Counted from the first letter of the stretch, positions 42,573 through 51,879 are shown. The stretch: DNA of 64,000 nt from Patescibacteria group bacterium UBA2772 (GCA_002352545.1 DEIO01000015.1:124001-188000), one strand, 5' to 3'. Notes: generated by a model not told the origin, from the letters alone. Numbers and translations are program-made.

Positions 42573-44090
42573 ATGAAGAATGTTGTTCAGCCAAGAACAT
42601 TGAAGGAACTAATTTCACTGAGAAAAATCCCATATAATAGTCGCAAAATCGAAAGAATTTCGAAGGCTTATGCTTTGGCAAAAAAAGCTCATGAAGGTCA
42701 AAAGAGAAAATCAGGAGAGGACTATTTTGTTCATTGTGTTGAAACTGCTGCAACTTTAATAAAGATGGGGTTAGGTTCTATTACGATTTCGGCAGCACTT
42801 TTGCATGATGTTCCAGAAGATACTGACATAACACTAGAAGAAGTTGAAAAAGAATTCGGGAAAGAAGTTGCTTTTATCGTGGACGGTGTAACAAAATTAG
42901 GGCATGTTAGATTGAAAGGAAGTATAGAAGAATATTACTTAGACAACTTACGAAAGATGTTTATGGCTATGGCCGCTGATATCAGGGTTATCCTTATTAA
43001 ACTAGCAGATAGGTTGCATAATATGCGAACATTGGAGGCATTATCAGAAAATAAAAGGTTTAGAATTGCTAATGAAACTATGGAGGTTTTCGTACCTATT
43101 GCAAATAGATTTGGTATTGGTGAAATTAAGGGTGAGTTAGAGGATTTAGCTTTTAAACACTTAGAACCTGAAAAATATAAATACACAGTTGAATTAGAGA
43201 CAGAGGCTTATAAACAAAGGTCTCAATATATTAAGTCTGCAATAAAAGAATTGAAAAAGGAACTGAAAAATTCAGGAATAAAACTATTAGATGTGCATGG
43301 TAGGGCAAAGAGATATTTTAGGCTTTACAAAAAGCTTGAAAAATATGAAATGAATATAGACAAGGTTTATGACTTAGTAGCGATTAGGTTGGTGGTTCCA
43401 ACAGTTGCTGCTTGCTACGAAACTCTTGGGATTGTTCATAAAAAATACAAACCACTAATTGGAAGAATTAAAGATTACATATCTTTGCCAAAACCAAATG
43501 GTTATAAGTCGATTCATACAACTGTTTTTGGTCCAGAAGGTAAGATTTTGGAAGTGCAAATCAGAACAGAAAGGATGCATGATGAAGCTGAATTTGGAAT
43601 TGCAGCACATTGGATATATACACAGGGAAGAACGTGGACTGATATAGTGCTCAGAAGAGAGCCAAAGGGTGCTGAGGTTCCAGAGAAGGAATTGGAATGG
43701 GTTCAACAATTAAAACAGTGGCACACCGAGACGGGTGGAGAAACAGACGAATTTTGGCGTTCTATTAGGTTTGATTTTTTCAAAAATCATATTTTTGCAT
43801 TTACTCCTAGTGGTGATGTTATTGAGTTGCCTGAAAGTGCTACTCCGATTGATTTTGCTTATAGAATACATTCAGAAGTAGGTGATCGTGCAATGGGGGC
43901 AAGAGCAAATGGTAAAATGGTTTCTTTGGACTATTCAATTCATAATGGAGATTTAATAGATATAGTTACTTCTAAGGAGAAAAAATTACCAAGTCGTGAC
44001 TGGCTTAAATTTGTGAAAACTACGCATGCTCAAACAAAGATTAAAAACACCTTGCGTAAGGGAGGAGTGACAGTTGTGAATCAAATGTAG
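42573..44090 (+). CDS. RelA/SpoT-family (p)ppGpp synthetase/hydrolase, short form
   Basis: Stringent-response enzyme with an HD hydrolase domain (YFVHCVETAATL, LLHDVPEDT), a synthetase domain (DLVAIRLVVPTVAACYETLG, PKPNGYKSIHTTV) and a TGS domain (FAFTPSGDVIELPESATPIDFAYRIHSEVG). At 505 residues it stops after TGS; the ZBD/CC and ACT domains of full-length Rel are absent, as often in reduced genomes. HD residues look intact, so it may both make and break (p)ppGpp. Confidence 0.93.
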   Translation: MKNVVQPRTLKELISLRKIPYNSRKIERISKAYALAKKAHEGQKRKSGEDYFVHCVETAATLIKMGLGSITISAALLHDVPEDTDITLEEVEKEFGKEVAFIVDGVTKLGHVRLKGSIEEYYLDNLRKMFMAMAADIRVILIKLADRLHNMRTLEALSENKRFRIANETMEVFVPIANRFGIGEIKGELEDLAFKHLEPEKYKYTVELETEAYKQRSQYIKSAIKELKKELKNSGIKLLDVHGRAKRYFRLYKKLEKYEMNIDKVYDLVAIRLVVPTVAACYETLGIVHKKYKPLIGRIKDYISLPKPNGYKSIHTTVFGPEGKILEVQIRTERMHDEAEFGIAAHWIYTQGRTWTDIVLRREPKGAEVPEKELEWVQQLKQWHTETGGETDEFWRSIRFDFFKNHIFAFTPSGDVIELPESATPIDFAYRIHSEVGDRAMGARANGKMVSLDYSIHNGDLIDIVTSKEKKLPSRDWLKFVKTTHAQTKIKNTLRKGGVTVVNQM

Positions 44091-44098
44091 AAGAATGA

Positions 44099-44126
44099 TT
44101 GACAGAGGTCTGATTTTATGTAACAA
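44099..44126 (+). promoter_or_regulatory. Promoter of the tRNA-fMet/tRNA-Met unit
   Basis: TTGACA (44099-44104), 16 bp, TAACAA (44121-44126), just after the rsh stop. Confidence 0.55.
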
Positions 44127-44166
44127 TGAAATCGAGTTTGTCTAAGGCAAATTTATATGTTTTTAT

Positions 44167-44240
44167 CGCGGGGTGGAGCAGCTTGGTAGCTCGACTGGCT
44201 CATAACCAGTAGGTCATCGGTTCAAATCCGATTCCCGCAA
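44167..44240 (+). tRNA. Initiator tRNA-fMet (anticodon CAT)
   Basis: CGCGGGGTGGAGCAGC start with the C1-A72 mismatch that marks initiator tRNAs, anticodon loop CTCATAA, T-loop TTCAAATC, discriminator A, no encoded CCA. The anticodon stem is ACTGG/CCAGT, so the 29-41 pair is T-A and only two of the three conserved G-C pairs of bacterial initiators are present. Confidence 0.95.
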
Positions 44241-44339
44241 CAAGACTTTATTTTCAATTTTCAATCCTCGGTTTTCAATTGTTAAAACAAATTGAAGATT
44301 GCCAATGAAAGTTGATTTTTTTATGTAAAATTATAAATT

Positions 44340-44413
44340 GGCGGCGTAGCTCAGTTGGTTAGAGCGTGGGACTCATAAGCCCGAGGTCGGAGGTTCAAAT
44401 CCTCTCGCCGCTA
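44340..44413 (+). tRNA. tRNA-Met, elongator type (anticodon CAT)
   Basis: GGCGGCG acceptor paired to CGCCGCT with a G1-U72 wobble, as in elongator tRNA-Met of firmicutes. Anticodon loop CTCATAA; the closing pair 31-39 is A-G, a mismatch. tRNA-Ile2 (which also reads CAT, with lysidine) cannot be fully excluded. Confidence 0.88.
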
Positions 44414-44507
44414 CAAAAAAATCCTGGGAGATTCTCAGAGGTTTCGATTATTACAAAAAACAAAAACATATTTTCACAAAAAGACATATTTATAAGATTA
44501 TAGTTTT

Positions 44508-45689
44508 ATGCGAATAGGGTTTGATATTAGGACAATAGGAAAAAATAGAACAGGCGATGAAACTGTAACTTTACAGTTAGTTGATAATCTGCTTTCAGTT
44601 GGAAAAAGAAATCGTTTTTTTCTTTTTACTGATGAAAAATTGCCAGTTTTAATTTCAGAAATTGAAAAGAGGTTTAATAAAAAGAAGAAAGAAACTGCCA
44701 ATTTCAAGATTTGTTCAGTTACTCCTTCAAGAAAAGCTTTTTGGACTTTTTGGTCTTTGCCAAAATTTGTGAAAAAAAATCCAATTGATGTTTTACATGT
44801 TCAATACATTACACCACTTTGGCTTCCTAAAAAGATAAAACTTGTAACAACTGTGCATGATATATCATTTGCAAGATATCCTGCATTTATAGCAAAAAAA
44901 GATTTAATGTTGCTTAAAATTTTTATCCCACTTTCTTTGAAAAAAGCAGATAAAATAATTGCTGTTTCTGAATTCACAAAAAGAGAAATTATCAAGGTGT
45001 ACAATATTGATGAAAACAAAATAGAAGTAGTGTATAATGGTGGAGCAACGAAGGAATTTTTTACTGAAGCTTCTGATGACGCTATATTCAAGTTTAAAGA
45101 AGAGAAAAAATTACCAGAAGAGTTTATTCTATACGTAGGAACTCTTCAGCCAAGGAAGAATATTCCATTTTTATTGCAAACTTTTGTTGAGTTAAAACAA
45201 AAACTTGCTGCTAAGGATGAAATATCTAATCTCAGCCTTATTATTGGAGGGAAACGTTTTGGGCATAATTATGATAGTGATATAGATACTAAGCTTAAAG
45301 AGATTAAAAGAAATTTTCCTGACATTGCAAATCAAATAAAATTCGTTGGTTTTATAGCAGACGATGATTTGCCGATGTATTATAAATCAGCTAAATTGCT
45401 TGTTATAACTTCTAGCTATGAAGGCTTTGGGTTGCCAGCAATTGAAGCAATGGCAAGTAAAACTCCGGTTTTAACAACAGATACTTCTTGTATGAAAGAG
45501 ATTTGTGCTGATGCAGCGATGATTTACAGACACAATGATCCAGAAGACTTTATTAGCAAGTTGCAAGAGGTTGTTTGTGACAAAACCCGTAGAAATAAAA
45601 TAGTGGAAAAAGGAATGAAGAGAGCGAGGGAATTCGATTGGAATCTTGCAGCAAAGCAGACTATGAATATCTATAGAAAGTTAAAATAG
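44508..45689 (+). CDS. GT4-family glycosyltransferase
   Basis: A 393-residue GT-B fold enzyme that transfers sugar from a nucleotide-sugar donor. N-terminal MRIGFDIRTIGKNRTGDE, middle FILYVGTLQPRKNIPFLL, and the donor-binding motif SSYEGFGLPAIEAMA with the ExxxxxxxE pattern. No membrane helix. It begins a cluster with an LCP protein and a GT2 enzyme, which points to a surface polysaccharide or glycan. A TATAAGATTATAG stretch before the start could be a -10. Confidence 0.92.
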   Translation: MRIGFDIRTIGKNRTGDETVTLQLVDNLLSVGKRNRFFLFTDEKLPVLISEIEKRFNKKKKETANFKICSVTPSRKAFWTFWSLPKFVKKNPIDVLHVQYITPLWLPKKIKLVTTVHDISFARYPAFIAKKDLMLLKIFIPLSLKKADKIIAVSEFTKREIIKVYNIDENKIEVVYNGGATKEFFTEASDDAIFKFKEEKKLPEEFILYVGTLQPRKNIPFLLQTFVELKQKLAAKDEISNLSLIIGGKRFGHNYDSDIDTKLKEIKRNFPDIANQIKFVGFIADDDLPMYYKSAKLLVITSSYEGFGLPAIEAMASKTPVLTTDTSCMKEICADAAMIYRHNDPEDFISKLQEVVCDKTRRNKIVEKGMKRAREFDWNLAAKQTMNIYRKLK

Positions 45690-45790
45690 ACTCAAACTAT
45701 TGAAATTTGATCGATATGAGTGTATAAGTAGTTATGTTAAATTTAGAAACTAGATAAGATAAATAATAAACAAATAAGTAAACGTTTTAT

Positions 45791-47176
45791 ATGGGGACAT
45801 TTTCAAACAAAAAAAGACAAAATAAACGTAATGGTCTTAGTAGTCAAAACAAGAAGTTTTATCAGAAGAAAGTTTTTTGGTTTTTTGCTGTGTTAGTTTT
45901 TGCACTTTTGTTTGCTGGAGGAGGATTTCTGTATAAATCAGGCAGTGTTTTGAATAAAATTTCCGGTGGAAAGGGTTCGGCATTCGGCAGTCTTTTAGGT
46001 GTTGCTTCTGGAGAAGAAATTAAACAAGAAGATGGTGGTAGGACTAATATTCTATTATTAGGAATGAGAGGAACAAATATTTTAGGAGGTGATTTACTTG
46101 CTGATGTAAACATGGTGGTTTCTTTGAAAAAGGATGAGGACAAAATTGCCCTTGTTTCAATTCCCAGGGATTTATATGTAAAGGTTCCAGGAACCGAGGA
46201 TTATTCAAAAATCAACGCTGTTCATGCATACGGTGAACAATCCGGAAAGAAAGAGGGAATGTCTCAGATGAAGAAAATTGTTGGTGAGATTACTGGTTTA
46301 AATATTCATTATGTAGCATCCATTAATTTTACGGGTTTTAAACAGTTGATAGACGCTGTTGATGGTGTGACTGTAGATTTAGAAACTCCTTTTTATGAAG
46401 TTTCTCAATTTGTACAAGGCAATGAATGTGGAGGAGAATTTACCTTACCAGCTGGGGAAAATCAATTAAATGGTGAAAAAGCTCTTTGTTATGTTAGGGC
46501 AAGGGAGAATACATCTGATTTCGATAGAGCAAAAAGACAACAAGTTGTTCTAAAAGCGTTAAAGGATAAACTAATTTCAATTGGAACATTAACTGATTTT
46601 TCTAAAGTAGGTAAAATTCTTGATGCTATAGGAGATAATGTAAGAACTGATATGCCAGCAGGAGAAATGAGAGGTTTTTTTGACGAATATGTTGGTATGC
46701 AAAATGCTGCTATTTATCAAAGAGTTTTAGAGAACACAGAAGAGGGGCTTTTGATGGTGCCAGATAATATTCATGGTGCAGGTTATGTTCTGGTTCCAAG
46801 AACTGGTCTTGATAATTATTCCAAGATTCAGGAAGTATGTAGTGACATCTTTGTCATAGCAAGGCAAAGTGATGTTGATCCTATAAAGCAATATGCAAAA
46901 CCACAAAGGAAAATCAGAACTATCCCAGTGAAAGTTATTGGGAAAATGGACGCTTCCAGTAAATATAAAGTGAAGGTTTCACAGAAAATAGATCAAGTAA
47001 AAATAGAAGGGAACTATGAAGGTGATAAGATAGTTATTGATTTAAGTAAGTTGCCAAAAGTGAAAGAAGAAGGGACAGTGAATATAAAGGTGGAGGACTT
47101 GAATATCCCAGAAGGTACAAAAGTAATTTCACATATGTATACTAAGACTGTGGTGAGAATAAAGATTGAAAAATAG
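45791..47176 (+). CDS. LytR-CpsA-Psr (LCP) family transferase
   Basis: A 461-residue protein with a basic N-terminus, one membrane helix (about 28-47) and an extracellular LCP domain: NILLLGMRG, LVSIPRDLYVKVPG, KINAVHAYGE, DAVDGVTVDLETPF, and CYVRARENTSDFDRAKRQQ, whose Arg and Asp residues bind the pyrophosphate lipid. LCP enzymes attach undecaprenyl-linked polymers to the cell wall. A beta-rich C-terminal region of about 100 residues follows. Upstream and downstream glycosyltransferases fit that role. Confidence 0.93.
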   Translation: MGTFSNKKRQNKRNGLSSQNKKFYQKKVFWFFAVLVFALLFAGGGFLYKSGSVLNKISGGKGSAFGSLLGVASGEEIKQEDGGRTNILLLGMRGTNILGGDLLADVNMVVSLKKDEDKIALVSIPRDLYVKVPGTEDYSKINAVHAYGEQSGKKEGMSQMKKIVGEITGLNIHYVASINFTGFKQLIDAVDGVTVDLETPFYEVSQFVQGNECGGEFTLPAGENQLNGEKALCYVRARENTSDFDRAKRQQVVLKALKDKLISIGTLTDFSKVGKILDAIGDNVRTDMPAGEMRGFFDEYVGMQNAAIYQRVLENTEEGLLMVPDNIHGAGYVLVPRTGLDNYSKIQEVCSDIFVIARQSDVDPIKQYAKPQRKIRTIPVKVIGKMDASSKYKVKVSQKIDQVKIEGNYEGDKIVIDLSKLPKVKEEGTVNIKVEDLNIPEGTKVISHMYTKTVVRIKIEK

Positions 47177-47192
47177 ACTAAGAAGCGCCTAA

Positions 47193-48062
47193 ATGAAGAA
47201 AGGAAAACCAGAATTATCAATTATCATAACTTCGTATAAAAATCCAGAGCTACTTAAGCTGTGTCTTGAGTCGATTCAAAAAAATGTCAAAAAACTAGAT
47301 TATGAAATCATCGTTGTTGATAGTAGCACAGAAGAGCCAACACATGATTTGTTTAGAGAAGGTTTTAAAAATGTTCATTTTATATCAAACAAAAAAAATA
47401 AAGGCTTCGGTGGACTTGTGAATCAAGGATTAAATGTCGCTAAAGGTGAATTTTTGTTTATTATAAATGCAGATATCATAGTTAAGGATGATGTTATTTT
47501 GAAGCTTCTAGTTTTTATCAAGAATAATGAAGATGTTGGTATTGTTGCGCCAAAACTCATCAATTTTGATAATTCCGTTCAGCAATCATGCTTTAGATTT
47601 TATTCGCCACTAACAATTCTCTACAGAAGAACAATTTTAGGGAAGATGAGTTTTGCTAAAAAGCCACTGAGTAGGTTTCTTATGAAGAGTGAGCAGAAAA
47701 GCAAAAAACCGTTTAGCGCAGATTGGGTCATGGGAAGTGCTATGATGACGAAAAGAACGATTGTTGATAAAGTTGGTCCTTATGATAAACGTTATTTTAT
47801 GTATTTTGAGGATGTTGACTGGTGTAGACGTTTTTGGGAACAAGGTTTTAAAGTTATATATAATCCGCATGTGCGAGTTTTTCATTACCATGGTAGAGCT
47901 AGTGCTAGTAAAAATGCTTTTAGTTCTATATTGTTTAATAAATATACGAGAGCGCATATTGTCAGCTCGTTGAAATATTTTATAAAATTCATAAGTAGAG
48001 GAAATCCTCATGAGCAAGTTAACAAAAAGATAGAAAAAACAACAAATGAATCAGGAAAATAA
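47193..48062 (+). CDS. GT2-family glycosyltransferase (rhamnosyltransferase-like)
   Basis: A 289-residue GT-A fold enzyme: SIIITSYKNPELLKLCLESI start, nucleotide-sugar region FIINADIIVKDD (with NAD in the DxD position), acceptor region ADWVMGSAMMTKRTIVDKVG and the ED of FEDVDWCRRFWEQG. Typical of enzymes adding rhamnose or similar sugars to surface glycans. Its 3' end overlaps the S41 protease start by 17 bases, showing tight coupling. Confidence 0.92.
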   Translation: MKKGKPELSIIITSYKNPELLKLCLESIQKNVKKLDYEIIVVDSSTEEPTHDLFREGFKNVHFISNKKNKGFGGLVNQGLNVAKGEFLFIINADIIVKDDVILKLLVFIKNNEDVGIVAPKLINFDNSVQQSCFRFYSPLTILYRRTILGKMSFAKKPLSRFLMKSEQKSKKPFSADWVMGSAMMTKRTIVDKVGPYDKRYFMYFEDVDWCRRFWEQGFKVIYNPHVRVFHYHGRASASKNAFSSILFNKYTRAHIVSSLKYFIKFISRGNPHEQVNKKIEKTTNESGK

Positions 48063-49458
48063 AAAAAAAGATACTGGAGAGGAAGAATCAATAATCACTA
48101 TTGATAAAGAAGGCAACTTGAAAACTTCAAAAGATAGAGTTGAAATTGATAATTCTAGTTTTTCAAGCAATTCAGATGGAAGCAGTTTAACATCTATAAA
48201 TAAAAATGTGATGAGAAAGAATAATTTCGGATTTATTGTGCTCGTCGTAGTTATTTTTATTGCAGGATTTTTTTTAGGAGGAAGATCGTCTCAAAAGGAC
48301 AGTATAAAAGACAGACTAACAAGCATTATAAAACCGCTAAGTAAAAACGATCCTGTTTTTGCAAATGCAGAAAAGGAAAAGCCAGAAGATGTTGATTTTG
48401 ATGTTTTTTGGGAGGCATGGAGGCATATGGACAGTAAGTTTGTTGATGTTGATAAGCTTGATTCACAAAAAAGAGTATATGGCGCAATAAAGGGCATGGT
48501 ATCTGCCGTGGGAGATCCTTATTCTGCTTATATGGACCCAGAGGAGACAAAGGAGTTCAATACTGACATGGATGGCAGTTTTGAAGGTATTGGAGCAGAA
48601 CTAGGAATGAAAAAAGGTATGCTTACAGTCATTGCTCCTCTTGAGGGTATGCCAGCTGAGGAAGCTGGTTTACGAGCGGGAGATATAATAGTGAAAGTTT
48701 TTGATGAAGTGACACTAGACATGACTGTGAATGATGCAGTTAAACTAATACGAGGTGAAAAAGGAACTGACGTTAAATTAACAGTTGCAAGAGAAGCGAC
48801 AGGGGAAACCTTAGAAATTTCCATAACAAGAGGGACTATAGAATTAGAAAGTGTGAAGTATGAGAAAAAAGAAGGTAATATTGGTTATATTAAGATTTCA
48901 AAGTTTTTAGAAAATACAGGAAGAAAATTTGATAAAGCCGTTATAACAGCTCAAACTGATAATATAGAGGGTCTAATAATCGATGTTAGAAATAATCCAG
49001 GTGGATATCTTAATGTTGCTGTTGATATGATTTCAACTTTTGTCCCAAAAGGTGAAGTCGTTGTCTGGGAGAAGGGTCGAAATGATGACAATATTCCTTT
49101 CAGGGCTCAGAAAAAGAGCGATAAATTATTAGAAATTCCAATAGTTGTTATTATGAATGGTGGAAGTGCAAGTGCTTCAGAGATTATGGCAGGAGCGTTG
49201 AGAGATATAAAAGGAGTGAAATTGGTTGGAGAAAAAAGTTTTGGAAAAGGTTCTGTTCAACAAGTGCAGGGACTTAGAGATAACTCGAGCATGAGGATAA
49301 CGATTGCTAAGTGGTTAACTCCTAAAGGAGATTCAATTCATGAGGTTGGTCTTGATCCAGATATTGAAGTGAAGATGGAAAAGGAAGACTATGAACAAAA
49401 GAAGGATCCTCAGTTTGAACGAGCGCTTGAAGAGTTAAAAAATGAAATGACTAAGTAA
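48046..49458 (+). CDS. S41-family C-terminal processing protease (CtpA-like)
   Basis: A 470-residue serine protease: cytoplasmic Ser/Asn-rich start, membrane helix (about 62-80), PDZ domain (FEGIGAELGMKKGMLTVIAPL ... RAGDIIVKVFDEVT) and the tail-specific protease domain. The Ser nucleophile lies in NGGSASASEIMAGAL and the catalytic Lys in GEKSFGKGSVQQV. It acts outside the membrane on peptidoglycan enzymes or misfolded proteins. Overlaps the upstream GT2 gene; yvcK follows 5 bases later. Confidence 0.94.
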   Translation: MNQENKKKDTGEEESIITIDKEGNLKTSKDRVEIDNSSFSSNSDGSSLTSINKNVMRKNNFGFIVLVVVIFIAGFFLGGRSSQKDSIKDRLTSIIKPLSKNDPVFANAEKEKPEDVDFDVFWEAWRHMDSKFVDVDKLDSQKRVYGAIKGMVSAVGDPYSAYMDPEETKEFNTDMDGSFEGIGAELGMKKGMLTVIAPLEGMPAEEAGLRAGDIIVKVFDEVTLDMTVNDAVKLIRGEKGTDVKLTVAREATGETLEISITRGTIELESVKYEKKEGNIGYIKISKFLENTGRKFDKAVITAQTDNIEGLIIDVRNNPGGYLNVAVDMISTFVPKGEVVVWEKGRNDDNIPFRAQKKSDKLLEIPIVVIMNGGSASASEIMAGALRDIKGVKLVGEKSFGKGSVQQVQGLRDNSSMRITIAKWLTPKGDSIHEVGLDPDIEVKMEKEDYEQKKDPQFERALEELKNEMTK

Positions 49459-49463
49459 ACTAA

Positions 49464-50489
49464 ATGAGAAAAAAGATAGTAACGATTGGAGGAGGTACAG
49501 GCAGTTTTGTTCTTTTGTCAGGTTTGAGAGATTATGATTTTGATATTAGCGCGATTGTTTCTATGGCAGATGATGGAGGTTCAACCGGCAGATTGCGTGA
49601 TGAACTTGGAGTTTTGCCGCCAGGTGATGTGCGACAGTGTCTCGTAGCTCTTAGTAAGGAACCACTTCTTTGGCGGGATATCTTTAATTATCGTTTTGAG
49701 AATGGTGATTTAAAGGGTCATGCAGTTGGAAATTTGTTTTTATCAGGGCTTGAAAAGATGAAAGGTGATTTCTCAAGTGGACTCCAGGTTGCTATGAAAG
49801 CACTAAATATAAAAGGTGAAGTTATCCCAGTTACTGAAAGCGATACAAATTTAAATTTAAAATTAAAAAGCGGAGAAGTCATCAAGGGGGAGGGTGAAAT
49901 CAATGAAAATTTAGAAATAGAAAAGATTGGTCTTGAAGAAATATCACTTTTCCCAAGTGCTCAAGCAAACCCAAAAGCTCTCCGGGCTATAAACGAAGCG
50001 GACCTAATTGTTATTGGGCCAGGTAATCATTATTGCAGTGTGATACCAAATCTTTTGGTTAAGGGAATTCCAGATGTTTTAAAAGAAACCAAAGCGCAAA
50101 TAGTATATGTGTCCAACTTAGTGAATAAAGCTGGACACACTAGTCTTTTTAAATTGGACGATTATGTTGGGATGATCAATAAATTTATTGGTAAGGAACG
50201 AATTGATTTTGTAATTTTCAATACAAAAAAACCTACAAAAGAGCTTGTAGAAAAATACAAAAAAAGAGGTGAGGATATTTTGGTTTTTGATGAAACAGAT
50301 GATTCTATAAAAAGAAATTATAAAATAGTAGCATCTAGTCTTCTTGGGGAGGAGCAAAAATTTTCAAAAAGTGATGAAATTTCAGGAGTTAGAGCTCTTA
50401 TAAGGCATGATCATAGAAAATTAGCAAAGGTGATTCAATACATTGCTAATTTGTCTGATTATAAGGGTGTTATAAAGAAAATTTTTTAA
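49464..50489 (+). CDS. yvcK: YvcK-family (CofD-like) protein
   Basis: A 341-residue cytoplasmic protein of the YvcK/CofD family: TIGGGTGSFVLLSGLRDY start, SMADDGGSTGRLRDELGVLPPGD, and IGPGNHYCSVIPNLLVKGI. In firmicutes YvcK (GlmR) binds UDP-GlcNAc and adjusts cell-wall precursor supply, which fits the glycosyltransferase, LCP and S41 neighbours. An actual 2-phospho-lactate transferase role is unlikely because no F420 genes are seen. Confidence 0.93.
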   Translation: MRKKIVTIGGGTGSFVLLSGLRDYDFDISAIVSMADDGGSTGRLRDELGVLPPGDVRQCLVALSKEPLLWRDIFNYRFENGDLKGHAVGNLFLSGLEKMKGDFSSGLQVAMKALNIKGEVIPVTESDTNLNLKLKSGEVIKGEGEINENLEIEKIGLEEISLFPSAQANPKALRAINEADLIVIGPGNHYCSVIPNLLVKGIPDVLKETKAQIVYVSNLVNKAGHTSLFKLDDYVGMINKFIGKERIDFVIFNTKKPTKELVEKYKKRGEDILVFDETDDSIKRNYKIVASSLLGEEQKFSKSDEISGVRALIRHDHRKLAKVIQYIANLSDYKGVIKKIF

Positions 50490-50500
50490 AAGAGAAAAGA

Positions 50501-50529
50501 TTGACAGAATGCTTTTTTTAGTTTATTAT
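50501..50529 (+). promoter_or_regulatory. Promoter of the tRNA-Lys/tRNA-Arg unit
   Basis: TTGACA (50501-50506), 17 bp, TATTAT (50524-50529), close to consensus. Confidence 0.7.
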
Positions 50530-50555
50530 AAATTTCGTAGTTTATATTCTGATAT

Positions 50556-50628
50556 GCACCATTAGCTCAGTCGGTAGAGCAGTCGCCTCTTAAGCGAATG
50601 GTCGGGAGTTCAAATCTCTCATGGTGCA
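50556..50628 (+). tRNA. tRNA-Lys (anticodon CTT)
   Basis: Acceptor GCACCAT/ATGGTGC, D-arm TAGCTCAGTCGGTAGAGC, anticodon loop CCTCTTAA read as CTCTTAA, T-loop TTCAAATC, discriminator A, no encoded CCA. Confidence 0.94.
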
Positions 50629-50637
50629 CTTGATTTT

Positions 50638-50711
50638 GCGCCTGTAGCTCAATTGGATAGAGCACTTGGCTTCGGACCAAGGTGTTGCAGGTTCGAGTCC
50701 TGCCAGGCGCA
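50638..50711 (+). tRNA. tRNA-Arg (anticodon TCG)
   Basis: Acceptor GCGCCTG/CAGGCGC, anticodon stem CTTGG/CCAAG around CTTCGGA, T-loop TTCGAGTC, discriminator A; the next bases are CCG rather than CCA. Confidence 0.95.
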
Positions 50712-50716
50712 CCGAT

Positions 50717-50745
50717 AAAAAACACGAGTAATTCGTGTTTTTTTG
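50717..50745 (+). terminator. Intrinsic terminator of the tRNA-Lys/tRNA-Arg unit
   Basis: AAAAAACACGA, loop GTAAT, TCGTGTTTTTTT. Confidence 0.85.
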
Positions 50746-50794
50746 TACATAAATGTTATACTGATAGATATAAAAACTAAATCTGTAAGAATAT

Positions 50795-51797
50795 ATGAAG
50801 ATCTTATTTTTTGAATCAAAAGAAAAATCTCGTTTTTTTATGGAAAAAAATTATCAGATTGTGAAATTATTTTTTATGAGGATACAATACAAGAATCAAA
50901 AATAAGAGAGGAGGATTTTGACGCTGATGTGTTGTCTGTTTTTATCTACTCTGATCTATCTAAAGAAATTTTGGATAAATTCAAAAATTTGAAACTTATA
51001 TCAACACGTTCGACCGGTTTTGATCACATTGATTTAGTGGAGTGTAAAGCAAGATACATAACTATTTCAAATGTTCCATTTTATGGTGAAAATACCGTTG
51101 CTGAACATACTTTTTCGCTTATCTTGTCACTATCAAGAAATGTCCATAAATCTTATTTGAGAGAATCTCGAAATCATTTTTTAATATCAGGGCTTCAAGG
51201 TTTTGATTTGGGAGGAAAGACCTTAGATGTTATTGGAGTTGGGTACATAGGTAAGTATATTATTAAGATAGCCAAGGGTTTTGGAATGAAGATTATTGCA
51301 TTTGATAAGTATAGAGATGAAATGTTAGCGGAAATTTTGAATTTTCAATACACAGATGAATTAGAGAAACTCTTGAAAGATTCTTGCATTGTTTCTCTTA
51401 GTGTTCCACTGAACAAAAAAACTTTTCATATGATTGATAGGGAATGTTTTAAGAAAATGAAGAAAGCGCAATTTTAATAAACACTAGTAGAGGTGCGCTT
51501 GTCGACACAAAGGCATTATATGAGGTTCTAAACAGCAAAGATATAGCAGATGCTGGTTTGGACGTAATAGAAGGAGAAGAGTCGATACAAGAGGAAAGAG
51601 AACTACTATCTTTTGAGAGAAATACAGAAAAATTAAGAAATGTTTTTAGAGACAAGGCTATCTTCGATATGGAAAATGTTGTATTTACTCCACACAATGT
51701 TTTTAACAGCAAAGAAGCTCTTGAAAGAATTTCTTCTACAATAGTTAAGAATATAAGATATTTCAGAGAGAATAAAAGTCAAAATGTTATAGGATAG
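50795..51797 (+). pseudogene. D-2-hydroxyacid dehydrogenase, broken by two single-base indels
   Basis: Reading through two shifts gives a D-lactate dehydrogenase-like protein: MKILFFESKEKSRFFME | LSDCEIIFYEDTIQESKIRE ... STRSTGFDHIDL ... NVPFYGENTVAEH ... NAD-binding GVGYIGKYIIKIAKGFGMK ... SLSVPLNKKTFHMI ... KKMKK | AILINTSRGALVDTKAL ... NVVFTPHNVFNSKEAL. The first shift is in the A7 run at 50844-50850 (one more A restores frame); the second is a missing G in AAAGCGCA near 51467 (family has KGAILINTSRG). All three pieces are otherwise well conserved, so inactivation looks recent. A TATACT -10 lies near 50757. Confidence 0.85.
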
Positions 51798-51815
51798 ATA
51801 TAATTGTTTAAAATC

Positions 51816-51843
51816 TTGCCAAATTTTTTAATTATGCTATAAT
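51816..51843 (+). promoter_or_regulatory. Promoter of tRNA-His
   Basis: TTGCCA (51816-51821), 16 bp, TATAAT (51838-51843) preceded by TATGC, an extended -10. Confidence 0.7.
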
Positions 51844-51879
51844 ATTTTTTGTAATAAATGTTTTTATTACATGGAACGT

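Noticed and set aside
44241..44339. AATTTTCAATTTTCAAT-type repeats between the two CAT tRNAs as a mobile element
   Set aside because: Only a few imperfect short units, with no terminal structure or second copy in the window.
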